From NCBI GenBank assembly GCA_964023275.1, contig OZ029928.1, forward strand, positions 1,860,001 to 1,924,000: DNA of 64,000 bases, read 5' to 3'. Every line of letters starts with the position of its first letter. The stretch's first letter is position 1. Both the position numbers and the translations under genes were made by a program. The notes under the pieces are model-generated. The model saw nothing but the letters and a program-made list of their open reading frames with translations. It did not search any database and had not been told where the DNA came from. Positions 1-11,789 of this stretch are shown here, piece by piece. This DNA is from Norana najaformis. Its lineage: Eukaryota > Annelida > Clitellata > Crassiclitellata > Hormogastridae.

Positions 1-270
1 CACGTAGAATGTAAATGTTGTCCAGTTTGTCGTCACTAATTGAAACTCGGCCAAACGTTTTAATCACAACAGAAATACCACTGACAGGAAAATATGGTGA
101 TTATTATCCTACCTACCTACTTTTGAACTGAGGTACTTGTGATAAAACTCAGAGCATTATTTGACTTTTTCCAGATGCCAATGTGTCACGAGGCTGAGTC
201 AACCGGAACTGAATATTCTGTGTTAATAAACATGAAACAGATAGAATAAAATTTAAAAAAATGGTTCATG

Positions 271-469
<199 letters not shown>

Positions 470-559
470 AATCCCATGTTGCCTGTTCGTTGCACATGTA
501 TGGCTGCATTGAAATCTGCTATTGCCTTTCCTACTTTAATTTTTTAATGCAAAATTTAG

Positions 560-690
560 GAACTTTGAAGTGGACTTTGGGCTGTATGCGGCCTAGAGGT
601 GATCTCAGGACCGTGACGGTTCGCAGGTCGTGGAAACAGCAATGCTTCAGAGAGGGTCATGCCATGATGATGATGATGATGAAAATTTAG
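560..690 (+). mobile_element. possible retrotransposon 3' tail ending in (ATG)n
   Basis: A short frame ([16 protein letters not shown]...) ends in an ATG/TGA trinucleotide run. This is the layout of RTE-like LINE 3' ends, where the coding frame runs into a trinucleotide tail. The match is to a general pattern only; no catalytic motif is present. The remainder of 1-970 is AT-rich with no gene that I can see. Confidence 0.3.
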
Positions 691-974
691 GATGTTAATT
701 TATTCCTGGAATCTTGTCTGCTGTTAACATTTGCAAAGTTTAACAGCTATTCTATAAGTTTCTCTTTTGCAAAGACTGCCTCTGAAAATGTTTCCACAGC
801 TCCGTCTCTGAAATTAATTTCAGGCTTTAGAATTCTCTACAGTTACTATTTGTAGATACCAAGCTAAAATATTTATTATCTGTCAGATCTGTGGATGCAA
901 GGGTCACTTACCTATTCCTTTTTTTTAGCAAAAATCATAGTCATACAAAAATTGATAAACATTTTATTTATTTA

Positions 975-1318
975 TTTTTTATTTACTTATTTAAAGCGCT
1001 TATGACATGTGCAAATGTCAGTATACCTGAATCCAAGGCATGGAAATAAGTTCGTTTTTGCATATTACCATTATTTCTAACACTGATTAATAAATCCACA
1101 CATTTGACGACGATGAGTTCTCTCCTCGAAGGCAGGTCCATTGGTTTTATGCCACTCGGGGATGAGATTAGTGAGGTGGTTTCCCATTGCCTTCCTCGCA
1201 GACAACTGCGGGTGAGCAACTTGTCCAAGGTTGCTACTCAGCGGCTTGAGGCAGATTCAAAGCCACAACCTTCCAGTTACGAGGCACAGACTATACCACT
1301 ACACCACTGCGTCCCTCT
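975..1318 (-). mobile_element. tRNA-derived SINE
   Basis: Read on the minus strand, the 5' end has a pol III A box, TGGTGTAGTGG (plus 1296-1306), that fits the tRNA consensus exactly. About 33 nt further on is a degenerate B box, GCTTTGAATCT (about 1253-1263). This is the spacing of an internal tRNA promoter. A non-tRNA body follows, including the GCAATGGGAAACCACCTCAC stretch, and it ends in a T-rich/A-rich tail near 960-980. There is no tRNA fold with a CCA end, so this is a SINE and not a tRNA gene. Confidence 0.75.
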
Positions 1319-1984
1319 CATTTAAGATAATTCTGATAATTTCCTTTGGTCAGTTGTCAATGTGGAGTTTTTCATTTTGCACTAACTGGTTGCTAAGCAT
1401 ATTGTTCTTTTGGGGTAAACACGCTCCATTTGTTTCCATTTGCTATAGACATTTCTCAAGAAATTATATTCCAATATATATTTTCAGTATTTCTTGGCAA
1501 AAGTGCTACAAGTTCTTCCATATTTGCAACAAATATTGGCCACGTTAGACCACTTTCATCATTTTATTAAGTTAAAATTGATTTCAACTAAACCGATGAA
1601 AATTAGACAGTAATTATTTTGAACATTAAAAAGTTGCTAATTTTGCAAGAACTACTGAATATTCATAATTGCAATAAAAAAAGAAATGGATACACAAGAA
1701 ATCTTACATCAGGTATTGTGACGCATTACAGTTTATTTCCAAAATGCCACTTCTCTTTTTCTTTGAAGTATGCAGGATGTATATCAACCTCATTGTTTCT
1801 TTGATAGGAATAAAATGTTCATCAGTTTGAATCTTTATCTCCTACAGATATTCTTTTACGCTGTGTCAAAATGCCACTGGGAAGATTAATTCTATTGCTA
1901 TACATTTTTGCCCCGGCAACAGATGGAAATGTTTCATTTCATATAATTTCCTCTGGAGTGGCTTTTAATGTGGACTTCAAAATG

Positions 1985-2625
1985 CTTATATCGTAATGGT
2001 AACCCAAGATTTCTACAGCGCCCAACGAAAGCCGCGCCGCGGGGACCAGCTTATTCACAGGCGCTCAGTCAAAACAAAATCGATAGGCAAAAGGGTTCGG
2101 TTCCGGGTCAAGATCCAAGAGTCAGGTAGAGAGACAGCGTGGCAGGTACGGTGGGTGATGTTTGGGGCTGGAGAGCAGAGGCAGATAAGAGGAAGAAGGG
2201 GTGTCAGGATAGGATCTGTGGAAGAGGAATGTTTTCAGTTTTTAGTGCAAGGCCGAAGCAGAGATTGCAAGCGGTGGAGCATCGGTGAGTTTGTATGATG
2301 AGTCCGAAAACTGTCGCAGTTCTGGGGGGAGTTTATTCCAGAGTTGTGGGACAGCTATGGCTATGGAGCGATTACCAAATTTTAAGGATGGGGTGACTGG
2401 AGGGCGGAGAAGTGTTAGGGCAGAAGAAGAGCGGGTTGAGCGAAGCGGTTGTATTGTAAATAACTGACGAAGATAGGGTTGGGAAGATTAAAGTGTGTTG
2501 TATGTAAGTGATAGGACTTTGTACTCGATTCGTTCAGGTATTTTAAGCAAGTGTAGTGATGTAAGAACAGGAGTGATGTGATGGTGTTTGGGGGTTTTGG
2601 TAACAGCACGAGCAAGAGCATTATG
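1985..2625 (-). mobile_element. L2-like LINE, 5'-truncated 3' end
   Basis: This is the reverse complement of the 3' end of the element at 12745-13650. It contains the signature tail (ATTTCTACAGCGCCCAACGA, CAGGCGCTCAGTCAAAACAA, AAAGGGTTCGGTTCC). Further in are remnants of the last coding residues (minus-strand frame with SLWNKLPPELRQ-like and TRSSLLFSLTPS-like blocks). Stops and frameshifts make it non-coding. At least nine copies of this tail occur in the window. Confidence 0.8.
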
Positions 2626-2725
2626 TGAATGGTTTATAAAATGACTGGTATTTTAAGGATTCTTTCCACATTCCAGTGTGGTCACTGTTGTAAATCCATA
2701 GAGCAGGATGGAAATATGAATATCG

Positions 2726-3000
<275 letters not shown>

Positions 3001-3179
3001 CATACGGTTTGTTTTTCCTTCATATGACTATGGGTCACAGATAATTTCTCACGTTTCTGGAAATTCTACGTCTTTTCATATGTTGCATTTCCGATTGAAT
3101 TTCCATATAAACGTTTGAAGGAAATGCTTTCTAACATAGCTAGCGATTATGAAGATTTCAGCGGTTATGATTCAGATAC

Positions 3180-3275
3180 ACTACATGTATGAACTGGTGA
3201 ACATAATCCATACTGGATAAAAACCTTGCCAAAGCCAGTTATTGCAGAAAGCATTCTATATACATATTTTCATCG
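3180..3275 (+). repeat. inverted copy of the zinc-finger relic
   Basis: The sequence CCTTGCCAAAGCCAGTTATT with its flanks matches the reverse complement of about 2700-2790. The two arms are separated by roughly 400 bp, so the relic is part of a foldback. Confidence 0.8.
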
Positions 3276-3280
3276 CCGCG

Positions 3281-3665
3281 ACCTGTCACGAGTGGTGTCG
3301 TTCAGGGATATGCGCTTCTCTTGGTCTTATATACAGCTGATGTGGAGGGTATCATACGCGTACTTGGTCTTCTTCATCATTGCCACGCGGACGATACACA
3401 GCTGTAGGCTTACTTTTTATGCGACCCATCGCAACTAACCCATCTTAAGCAGCGAGTGCTACTGTGTATAGAACGGATCTCCCACTGGATGTCGTCAAAC
3501 CGTCTCAGGCTTAACCTATCGAAGTCAGAAATTCTGTACGACCCCATGGCGTCACCTTATCGAAGGAGGTTGCTTTGCTCTCCCTGATGAAGACGTGCGC
3601 CCAGCGGAAACGATTCGCAACCTTGGGTTCTATAGGGAGAGCCGCATGACAATGTCGACCCAGGT
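3281..3665 (+). mobile_element. LINE reverse-transcriptase fragment
   Basis: In shifting frames the segment reads YTADVEGI, then HADDTQL (the catalytic Y/FxDD block), then LLCIERISHWMSSNRLRLNL and SKSEILYDP. These are the successive RT palm and post-palm motifs of Jockey/CR1-type LINEs. Frameshifts and stops break it. A TTA/TAA trinucleotide tract follows at 3668-3705. Confidence 0.75.
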
Positions 3666-3699
3666 CAGTCATTATTATTATTATTGTTATTAATAATAA

Positions 3700-3880
3700 T
3701 AATAAGACAATTTATATAGCGCCGTAGCACAGCCGAAGAAAAGGGCGCTGTACAAGGGTTCAAAAATCAACTGCAGTCATAAGATATCCTAAAAAGATCT
3801 GTCTTGAGTCGTGACTTGAATGTGTCCAGCGATGGGGCATTCGTCACATTCTCAGGAAGTCTGTTCCACGCAGTGTATTA
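3700..3880 (-). mobile_element. CR1/L2-type LINE 3' end
   Basis: The segment starts TTATATAGCGCCGTAGCACA and carries GGGCGCTGTACAAGGGTTC, then a stretch whose minus-strand frame resembles the WNSLPENVTNAPSLDTFKSR end of CR1-like ORF2s. It is an old 5'-truncated copy. Confidence 0.55.
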
Positions 3881-4901
<1,021 letters not shown>

Positions 4902-4941
4902 TTCAATCCCAAACAGTCAAACATCGAACGTAGATGCCACG

Positions 4942-5090
4942 CTGTCTCTCTGCCTGACTTTTAGATCTTGACCTGGAACCGAACGGTTTTTGCCTACCAA
5001 TTTTGTTTTGACTGAGCGCCTGTAAAAACTGGTCCCCGTGACGTGGCTTTCGTTGGGCGCTGTAGAAATCTCGGGATTACGATTACGACT
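4942..5090 (+). mobile_element. L2-like LINE 3' tail
   Basis: Contains GATCTTGACCTGGAACCGAA, TTTTGTTTTGACTGAGCGCC and TTTCGTTGGGCGCTGTAGAA in the order seen in the longest copy at 12745-13650. It abuts the (CT)n tract and ends 65 bp before the pogo-like element. Confidence 0.8.
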
Positions 5091-5155
5091 ATATATAATT
5101 TATTCGGTACATGTTTTGATAAATGTTCTCAGATATGCAAATAATCTTCATATTA

Positions 5156-6894
5156 TAGGGGAAAGTGGTCTAAAACGGGCCCCTTAACACAAAACCAGTG
5201 ATTTAAGGGACAGTTTTGCAAATATTCTCTGTCAAATACATTGCTAATGTAAGTTATTCAATGTGCATTTACTAGGCAGCATATATGTACGATTAACTTT
5301 ATTAACAGAATGACAAAAACATTTTTAGCAGACACACTCAGGGGGCCCATTTTACCCTACTACTACGTCTAAAATGGGCCCCTGTTTTAGCCATATTCTT
5401 TATCATTGCAGTAATAGCGTTCCTGAAGAAAAGTAAAAACGCTTAATTATTTTGGTTCATTCAGCTGTTAGTTATGTCATTAATTTGACAAAAACACAAT
5501 ATAACAGCAACACAAACACTATTCACAACATTGTAAGCAGGTAAAAATAGTCATCATCAAGTACACCGTTCACTTCCGCGCATGGTTCATGATACCAAAT
5601 GTCGCACGTTTGGCATGTAATCCAATCACAATCCATTTGCTCATCCTGTTCTGTATTTTCTTTGATGCCACATCCTGGACAAATTGACGCTGTTGGATGT
5701 TCGTCTCCAGTTCCTTTGAATTTGCCCAGCGATTTTGTTGAACAACTCTTTGTGTGACTAGTTCCTGCTTTGGGTGTCATCTTTCTCATTTTCTTCTCTA
5801 TTTTCGGCTGAACCTTTTTATCCTCTTTTACTTTCTTCATTTTCTTTGCTAAAGTGGCAGATATAGTCTCTTCCAACAAGCGCTTCTTTGTTTCCAGCTC
5901 TAATTTGTAAGGACTAGCAGTTAAAACGGCCGCCTTACCCTTGACCCTGGACTGTTTACGACTGTGCTCTTTTATTTTTGGCAAAGGTGAAATGTCCAGC
6001 ATGCGAGTCAGATCTTGATGTCGAGACATAAAACATCGGTACCAATCCAAACCAGCCTCCTCTTTCTCAACATTGAATCGATTATGAATACTGTTAGCCT
6101 TTGCCAGTTGGTACGCCAGTTTTCTCAAAAGTTTTGGAGTAAACCCAAATAACATGCTTTCCATATCTCTCACATGTTGTGATAGCTCATTCTCCATTTC
6201 TACATCAAACATATTGCACTTTGATCCAAGTCCTTTTGCTGCTGCATCTTGACTTGCAAGGCCTGACTTATACCTCCTCTGAAATGTTGTTCTGGGTACA
6301 TTAAATACTTTGCAAGCTTTTTTAAATCCCATTGTTTTGGCTCTCAGTGCTTCAATAGCTTTTTCCATGCTGATTTCTGACCAGGACTGCCTCTCGGTTT
6401 TTCTCTTATACCGCCCCATGTGCACTTGTAGGTAATCCTAAAAATAAATGCGTTAAAACAGCAATAGCTCAATCCACAGATATACAATGTCCAAAACGGG
6501 CCCCTCTGGGCCCATTTTAGACAATTCTAACCTATCGAAAAGATTCAGCCATCTTGAAAACTGGCGATAACGTATAATTAATTTCTCAATGATAGTGTAT
6601 TTATATCATAATAGCACAGTAAATAGTGTTTTACCCTGATTGTGAATGTCACACACAGCAGATATTAACACTTTTTTCGTATCAACCAACAAAATAAGGA
6701 AACTTATCGAAATTAAACTTTGTAATTTTTCTCTCACCACACCACGAACCAAAGCAGTCAAGCCACTCATGAATATTCATCATAGTAAGCTGCTATCGTG
6801 TGCATTTTCAAACTTTGAAAAATTCGCTAGGTGTCGCCGCGGAGGGGGTGGGCCCGTTTTGACCAAGGGACCCGTTTTAGACCACTTTCCCCTA
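5156..6894 (-). mobile_element. pogo-like DNA transposon with intact TIRs and TA target duplication
   Basis: The left end after TA (5156-5157) is GGGGAAAGTGGTCTAAAACG. The right end (about 6871-6892) is its inverted copy with one change and is followed by TA (6893-6894). The element proper is 5158-6892 (1735 bp). Extra copies of a GGGCCC(A/G)TTTTA motif lie inside both ends (5341-5353, 5371-5382, about 6490-6515, 6850-6862), as expected for subterminal transposase binding sites. The only ORF is the HTH-PHD protein on the minus strand. TA duplication and a psq-type HTH place it in the Tc1/mariner-pogo superfamily. Confidence 0.9.
5523..6419 (-). CDS. pogo-like HTH plus PHD-finger protein lacking the DDE domain
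   Basis: A 298-residue intact ORF starting at MGRYKRKTERQSWSE; the in-frame GTG two codons upstream is not needed. Residues about 1-60 form a psq/CENP-B-type helix-turn-helix (AIEALRAKTMGFKKACKVF, VPRTTFQRRY). Residues about 75-145 match the second DNA-binding/linker region of Tigger/pogo proteins (FGFTPKLLRKLAYQLA, AGLDWYRCFMSRH). The next residues should begin the DDE nuclease. Instead the frame passes into the C-terminal basic region (KGKAAVLTASPYKLE) and a PHD-like zinc finger (CPGC, then DWITCQTCDIWYHEPC). About 200 catalytic residues are missing without loss of frame. It is either an internally deleted non-autonomous copy or a protein kept for DNA and chromatin binding. No intron is needed. 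Confidence 0.8.
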   Translation of the reverse strand: MGRYKRKTERQSWSEISMEKAIEALRAKTMGFKKACKVFNVPRTTFQRRYKSGLASQDAAAKGLGSKCNMFDVEMENELSQHVRDMESMLFGFTPKLLRKLAYQLAKANSIHNRFNVEKEEAGLDWYRCFMSRHQDLTRMLDISPLPKIKEHSRKQSRVKGKAAVLTASPYKLELETKKRLLEETISATLAKKMKKVKEDKKVQPKIEKKMRKMTPKAGTSHTKSCSTKSLGKFKGTGDEHPTASICPGCGIKENTEQDEQMDCDWITCQTCDIWYHEPCAEVNGVLDDDYFYLLTML

Positions 6895-8444
6895 CGTTTT
6901 GGAGATTTACATTTACATTATCAGGTTAGTTGTTCGACCTCTTTTCTCTGTCAGTTTTACTTAACGCTCACGTTTTGGGTCGTTTAGATATGCATATTCT
7001 GATACCTTTCGCTGTTACTGTAATTTCTGCTTTTCAACTTCTATATCGCCGGAGTATAATGCACATTAAATTCTACTGATGCACCATCAACGGATGGTGC
7101 ATCAAAAGCAATATATCAAGAGCAAACTGCAGTCCGGTCAATATCCAGAAAGTCAGTCTGTTGACAAAAAAGCAGCCAATGGGGAGCAGCCAACTCCAAA
7201 ATGGAAATGATAAGTCAAAAGTTGGTACCGAAATGACACAAGTGACTGAGCAGAACAAATAGATGGGGAAAGAGTTCTTAATGAAGAGATGCAGGAAGAG
7301 AGTGTTTAGAGTTATAATAACAACAACAGAACAGCGACAACAGCAACAAAACAACAGTGCTCAACAAAACAATAGCAACAACAAAACAACAACACAATAA
7401 TAAAACAATAGTAATAAACAATAATTATAATAATAAGAAGCCAATCGGTTATTTTAGAGACTGTATGTATGTATGTATGTATCAAGAAACTTGATATTGT
7501 GCCTAGAAAAGTACGTCACAGGAGCATTGCACAGATGGCATTCTAAAGAGGACACACCTCAGCTGAAGACAAAGCAACCCAGACAACTTTTGAAAGTTAA
7601 TAGCAGAAACTGAGTCCATCCACTATTACTTAGAAGTATTGCTATAATGAAGTTGAGGTGTCCATGATGTGAGAACAGGCTGTACATAATGGAACATGTA
7701 CCAAAAACATGAACAACTGATAGCTAAAAACTGTTCAGTTAAAATATTTTAGAATTAAAATAGTTTAAGGACAACAGGACAACGATTTCTGTTGAACATA
7801 GAAATTTGAATTAAGACCCGTCATTGACGAGTCATTGCATCAAACAAGACACCAAGAAAATCTTGAAGGGATGCTCTACACAGAGAACAGTCGCTCATAT
7901 GCACCGCTACCACCAAGACAGCAAGACATATTTTCAATTGACAAACAGTCTTTATAAAATATTTCATTTGCTATAAATGTACAGGGAGAAAATACTGTTC
8001 TTTTGGCTAACACTATTCAACCTAAGTCATTTAATTACAAGAAAACTTTGTAAGATAGTTTAAAACTCATTAAGTTGCGTTTGTTCTTCTTATCAGAGTC
8101 AGCACAGGAAAGAGCCGAGCAGTAATCTACTACAAAAGTTCAAAATGCTGTTTTAACAGTGCATCTCAGTGATCACCATAATGAACATAGCAGTGGATTA
8201 TTTGTCTACATCTGCCATGGTTGTCAAATATCATCAGTGAACACCAATGCTTAACATGAACGTAAGATTCTGGAATTCTACAAACCTAAGATACTTTACT
8301 ACTTCACTATACAAAGCTGTTTTCCGGAGAATCAGTTTCATACTTAACTGGAAGAAATTAATGACGCATCACAATACATGCTGTTGGTGTTTCGAATAAT
8401 CATTTTGCAAGGCTGTGCTGGGAAAACCTGTGCTAATGTGAATA
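6895..8444. other. 5' flank of zinc-finger gene 1, with a possible relic exon
   Basis: No confident gene. Positions about 7083-7175 resemble the candidate upstream exon of zinc-finger gene 2 (14770-14850): TCAACGGATGGTGCATCA and CGGTCAATATCCAGAAAGTC align with it, but a stop interrupts the equivalent frame. CAA-rich low complexity covers 7320-7440 and a TATG repeat 7463-7483. Confidence 0.45.
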
Positions 8445-10073
8445 ATGTCAGAAATTATTCACACAGGTCAGTTCTTTGAAATGAACAACAGAACCCATAC
8501 AGGAAAAACGCTGCACAGGAATGAAGATTGTCACGTGTCATTTCAGTTTTCTGATGAATTTGACAACCACATGAGGACTCATGCTGGAGAAAAACATTTC
8601 AAATGTCCTTTATGTCAGAAAACATTTGCACGAATTAGTCAGCTGAAGATTCATGTGAGAATCCATACTCCAGACAAACCTTTCAAATATCAGTTATGTG
8701 ACAGATCAGTGGTTAAAGCTAGCCATCTGAAGAGACACCCTGGAACACGTACTGGAGAAATACCTATTAAATATGAGATGTGTGATAAATCCTTTGCACT
8801 GAGTGAAGATCAGATAAAGGTCCAGATAAGAAACTGTACTGGAGAAAGACCACACAGATGCCAGTTATGTCAGAAATCATTTGCACATGTTTATACTCTA
8901 AAGGGTCACTTTAGAACCCATACTGGAGAAAAACCAAACAAATGCCAGCTATGTCAGAAATCATTTACAGAAGTTGGCTATCTTAAAAGACACATGAGAA
9001 CTCATACTGGAGAAAAACCATACAAATGTTACTTTTGTCAGAAATCATTTGCAAAGCCTTGTCAGCTGAAGTCTCACAAAAAAACACATACTGGTGAAAA
9101 ACCATATATGTGCCAGTTTTGTGAGAAATCATTTGCAAACATTGGTAACCTGAAAAAGCACCTCAGAACCCATACTGGAGAAAAACCATACAAATGTCAT
9201 TTATGTCAGAAATCTTTTGCACAAGTTTGTGCTCTGAAAAGTCACATAAGAACCCATACTGGAGAAAAACCTTACAAATGTCATTTTTGTCAGAAATCAT
9301 TTGCACAAGTTTATGCTCTGAAAAATCACATAAGAATCCATACTGGAGAAAAACCTTACAAATGTCATTTATGTCAGAAATCATTTGCACAAGTTTATTA
9401 TCTGAAAAATCACATAAGAACCCATACTGGAGAAAAACCTTACAAATGTCATTTATGTCAGAAATCATTTGCACAAGTTTGTGCTCTGAAAACTCACATA
9501 AGAACCCATATTGGAGAAAAACGGTACAAATGTCATTTATGTCAGAAATCATTTGCACAGGCCGCCTACTTAAAGAAACACATGAAAATTCATACTCGGG
9601 AGAAACCATACACATGTGGTGTGTGTCATAAGGCATTCGGCAAACCTGGAAGTCTGAAAAGACACAGAGGAACTCACACTGGCAAAGAGCTGTACATGCG
9701 CAAGAACTCTTTCACTGAGAGTAGTGCTCCAGACAAGAAATCCTATTTAGGAGTACAGCAAAAAAAGATTATATTGGAGAGAGAACAAGTTTCTTATAGA
9801 CTCAACTTTTCAAGTTGCACAAATGTTATTGATGACAGAAATGAGTGTTTCTCAAGTAACATGCATTATGATTCTAAAGAAATTGCAGGTCTTCCCAAGA
9901 AAATTACAGTTGGAGAATGCCTTTACATGAACAAACTGAAATCACTTGTGGATACAGGACCTTATGGATGTGGGATATGTGATGAAATGTTTGCATTGGA
10001 AAAGGAATTTCTAGAACATTGTTCTACCCATAGACTTGCACCACCTGGTGACTTATTTCTTGACCTCTGCTGA
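8445..10073 (+). CDS. C2H2 zinc-finger protein 1 (542 aa)
   Basis: A probable nuclear DNA-binding protein. Residues about 45-420 are a tandem array joined by HTGEKPY linkers: eleven fingers keep C-x2-C-x12-H-x3-H, and three near the N terminus have lost a ligand (for example YQLC for CxxC at the third). Four consecutive fingers (about 9190-9530) are almost identical, with CHLCQKSFAQV then Y/C and A/Y and helix residues differing only at two or three sites. A roughly 90-residue linker follows the array. The C-terminal module GLPKKITVGE...YGCGICDEMFALEKEF ends in a divergent C2H2 finger (CGIC...HCSTH) and a DLFLDLC tail. The same module ends the paralogue at 15332. No KRAB, BTB or SCAN domain is visible. 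The ATG at 8445 is the first in frame; an upstream 5' exon cannot be excluded. Confidence 0.85.
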   Translation: MSEIIHTGQFFEMNNRTHTGKTLHRNEDCHVSFQFSDEFDNHMRTHAGEKHFKCPLCQKTFARISQLKIHVRIHTPDKPFKYQLCDRSVVKASHLKRHPGTRTGEIPIKYEMCDKSFALSEDQIKVQIRNCTGERPHRCQLCQKSFAHVYTLKGHFRTHTGEKPNKCQLCQKSFTEVGYLKRHMRTHTGEKPYKCYFCQKSFAKPCQLKSHKKTHTGEKPYMCQFCEKSFANIGNLKKHLRTHTGEKPYKCHLCQKSFAQVCALKSHIRTHTGEKPYKCHFCQKSFAQVYALKNHIRIHTGEKPYKCHLCQKSFAQVYYLKNHIRTHTGEKPYKCHLCQKSFAQVCALKTHIRTHIGEKRYKCHLCQKSFAQAAYLKKHMKIHTREKPYTCGVCHKAFGKPGSLKRHRGTHTGKELYMRKNSFTESSAPDKKSYLGVQQKKIILEREQVSYRLNFSSCTNVIDDRNECFSSNMHYDSKEIAGLPKKITVGECLYMNKLKSLVDTGPYGCGICDEMFALEKEFLEHCSTHRLAPPGDLFLDLC

Positions 10074-10557
10074 ATTACGTTTCTCATCTGAGCCCAGGAA
10101 ACCAACGCATTTCGCCAACATAAAGGAGGCTAAGAATCGAGTAGCAAACTATTCTTTATTGTCTGATATTTGTGTCAATTAACAGAGCATCAAGAGTCAC
10201 CGTGTGGTACATCCCACAAGTGATGGTCTTAGCATCGGGGACAGGACTTCAGGGCTCCAATGTTAGTCACTTGCTACATATGTTTCTAATATTTCAATAA
10301 GTGATTGTATTAATGCAGTTTTGATACAACTAAGTCTTTTTCTTTATGAACCACTTTCATTCACCCAACTGAATACTTAGCCCCTATGGACACTCGGTCA
10401 AAGCGCCGGCACTTGCTTTAAGCTAAACGATACCCCTATAGCATTTCGTAGCCAGTGTAATTTCCGGAATACTGGAGACTGTTGGAAGACCTGATTTCGA
10501 AGATTGCAGTTATGTAATGCGGAAGACAAATAACACTCCTCCGTATTCAAGAACATC

Positions 10558-10800
10558 TCAATGGTTTTGAGCACTTCTAATTATGGTCTTCTTCAGCTTT
10601 TCCCATGTTTCTTCATCATATTCTGCTAGATTTCCCTCTCTCTTCTCCAGCAGTTCTTTGTTCTTCATTTTTAATTTCTCCTTGTCCCATCTTTGTCTTA
10701 GTTTCCTTTTTCTCTTAACAGATTTCAGTTGGAGGTGGACATTCATGGCGACTAAGTTGTAGTCTGCATCGGCATCAGCTCCTGATATTGCTCGACTGCT
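10558..10800 (-). mobile_element. RTE/Jockey-like LINE fragment (end of endonuclease, start of linker)
   Basis: The minus frame reads GADADADYNLVAMNVHLQLK, then VKRKRKLRQRWDKEKLK. The first block corresponds to the terminal xDHxLVxxxxxLKLK strand of an AP-endonuclease, and the basic linker follows. A similar fragment type lies at 19830-20045. The piece is truncated on both sides. Confidence 0.65.
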
Positions 10801-10803
10801 TTA

Positions 10804-10856
10804 TCTCTGAGCCCTATATAATAGCTTTTATAAAGCTGTTATATAGGGCTCAGAGA
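10804..10856. repeat. 22-bp-arm hairpin
   Basis: TCTCTGAGCCCTATATAA pairs with TTATATAGGGCTCAGAGA across a loop of about 9 nt; the arms extend to 22 bp with one mismatch. A second partial copy of the right arm is at 50850-50875. Confidence 0.85.
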
Positions 10857-10869
10857 TTCTGAGTCCTAT

Positions 10870-11090
10870 ATAAAAGCTGTGATATCGTTCAGGTCCAAAC
10901 TTCAGACTCGTCTGTTTGAACTCGCTTACCGACCACAGCCTAACTTCTTGGTTCTCTGACCTATAGGAATTCGACCTTACTTCTTCAATGGATTATGATT
11001 TGGATTACAATTTCACTCGAAGCCTCCATCGAATGATGCCTTGGCATTATGATAACGGCGCTGTAAAAGTCATTAGATTAGATTAGATAT
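10870..11090 (+). mobile_element. CR1-like LINE 3' tail with (ATTAG)n end
   Basis: It starts AGGTCCAAACTTCAGACTCG (residual coding FRSKLQTRLFELAY), runs through GCATTATGATAACGGCGCTG and ends in TCATTAGATTAGATTAGATA. The same end is seen at 61060-61290 (+) and, inverted, at 31530-31640. Confidence 0.65.
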
Positions 11091-11099
11091 GACAATATA

Positions 11100-11500
11100 G
11101 GGTGCAGCTTTATTTTCTTATATGCAAATAGAGCAGTTGTGTAAGGAAAATAAGTAATTTTGTAACCAGGAAGGAATAAGTATAACAAGTAATTTTAGAA
11201 AAGCATAGTTAAATTATAATTATAGCACAGCTAGGGCCATAAAGCCCTTCGTTCCGCTGCACAGGGTGACCTGGTTGTCCCACCAACTCAAACCTCCAGG
11301 ATGCAGCACAGGAGCTTCACTTTCTGGAATAAGTTGTCTATTAACATATGACATGAGCTGCTCGATCTTTCCTTATTTCTTTTCATAAGCACTTGAAAAA
11401 CCATTATGTTCGACCATGGTTTTGTGTTTTCAGACGGCAGCGCCGCTGACGAGTCTCTCTTAAAGAGGTGCTTATGTAACCTCAAATAAAGGAGCAAAAT
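11100..11500. repeat. flank duplicated at 50870-51290
   Basis: Many 15-20 bp blocks are shared in the same order with 50870-51290, for example GGTGACCTGGTTGTCCCACC, CATATGACATGAGCTGCTCG and CAAATAAAGGAGCAAAAT. Each copy lies several hundred bases to about 1 kb downstream of a zinc-finger paralogue, so this looks like part of a segmental duplication or a shared 3' region. Confidence 0.85.
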
Positions 11501-11789
11501 ACAATGCCCAACAGAAAAAAATTATCTAAAGTGCAAATTCAAGTAATTCATTCAATCAACTATAATTTAATTAATTTCTTTAAGGCATTGCCAAGTTTTT
11601 CTCATTTGTACCACGACACATCGGGAAACAAAATTTATCTTTTATGCATGAGCTAAAGACCTGTGGATTGGATTTGAAGATAGTATTGTCTCTGCCAGTG
11701 CTTTTTTCTAAAAAAGGTTCCGGAACTGAACAATTATGGAAAAGCTGCCATTAGCTTCCCGCTACACGCGGCAACACTTGAACACTGTT

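Noticed and set aside
1231-1320. A functional tRNA gene on the minus strand
   Set aside because: A and B boxes are present but the acceptor stem and anticodon arm do not pair; it is a SINE head.
9163-9636. Antisense and out-of-frame ORFs inside the zinc-finger array
   Set aside because: The 84-bp unit keeps all frames open; they mirror the finger repeat and carry no domain.
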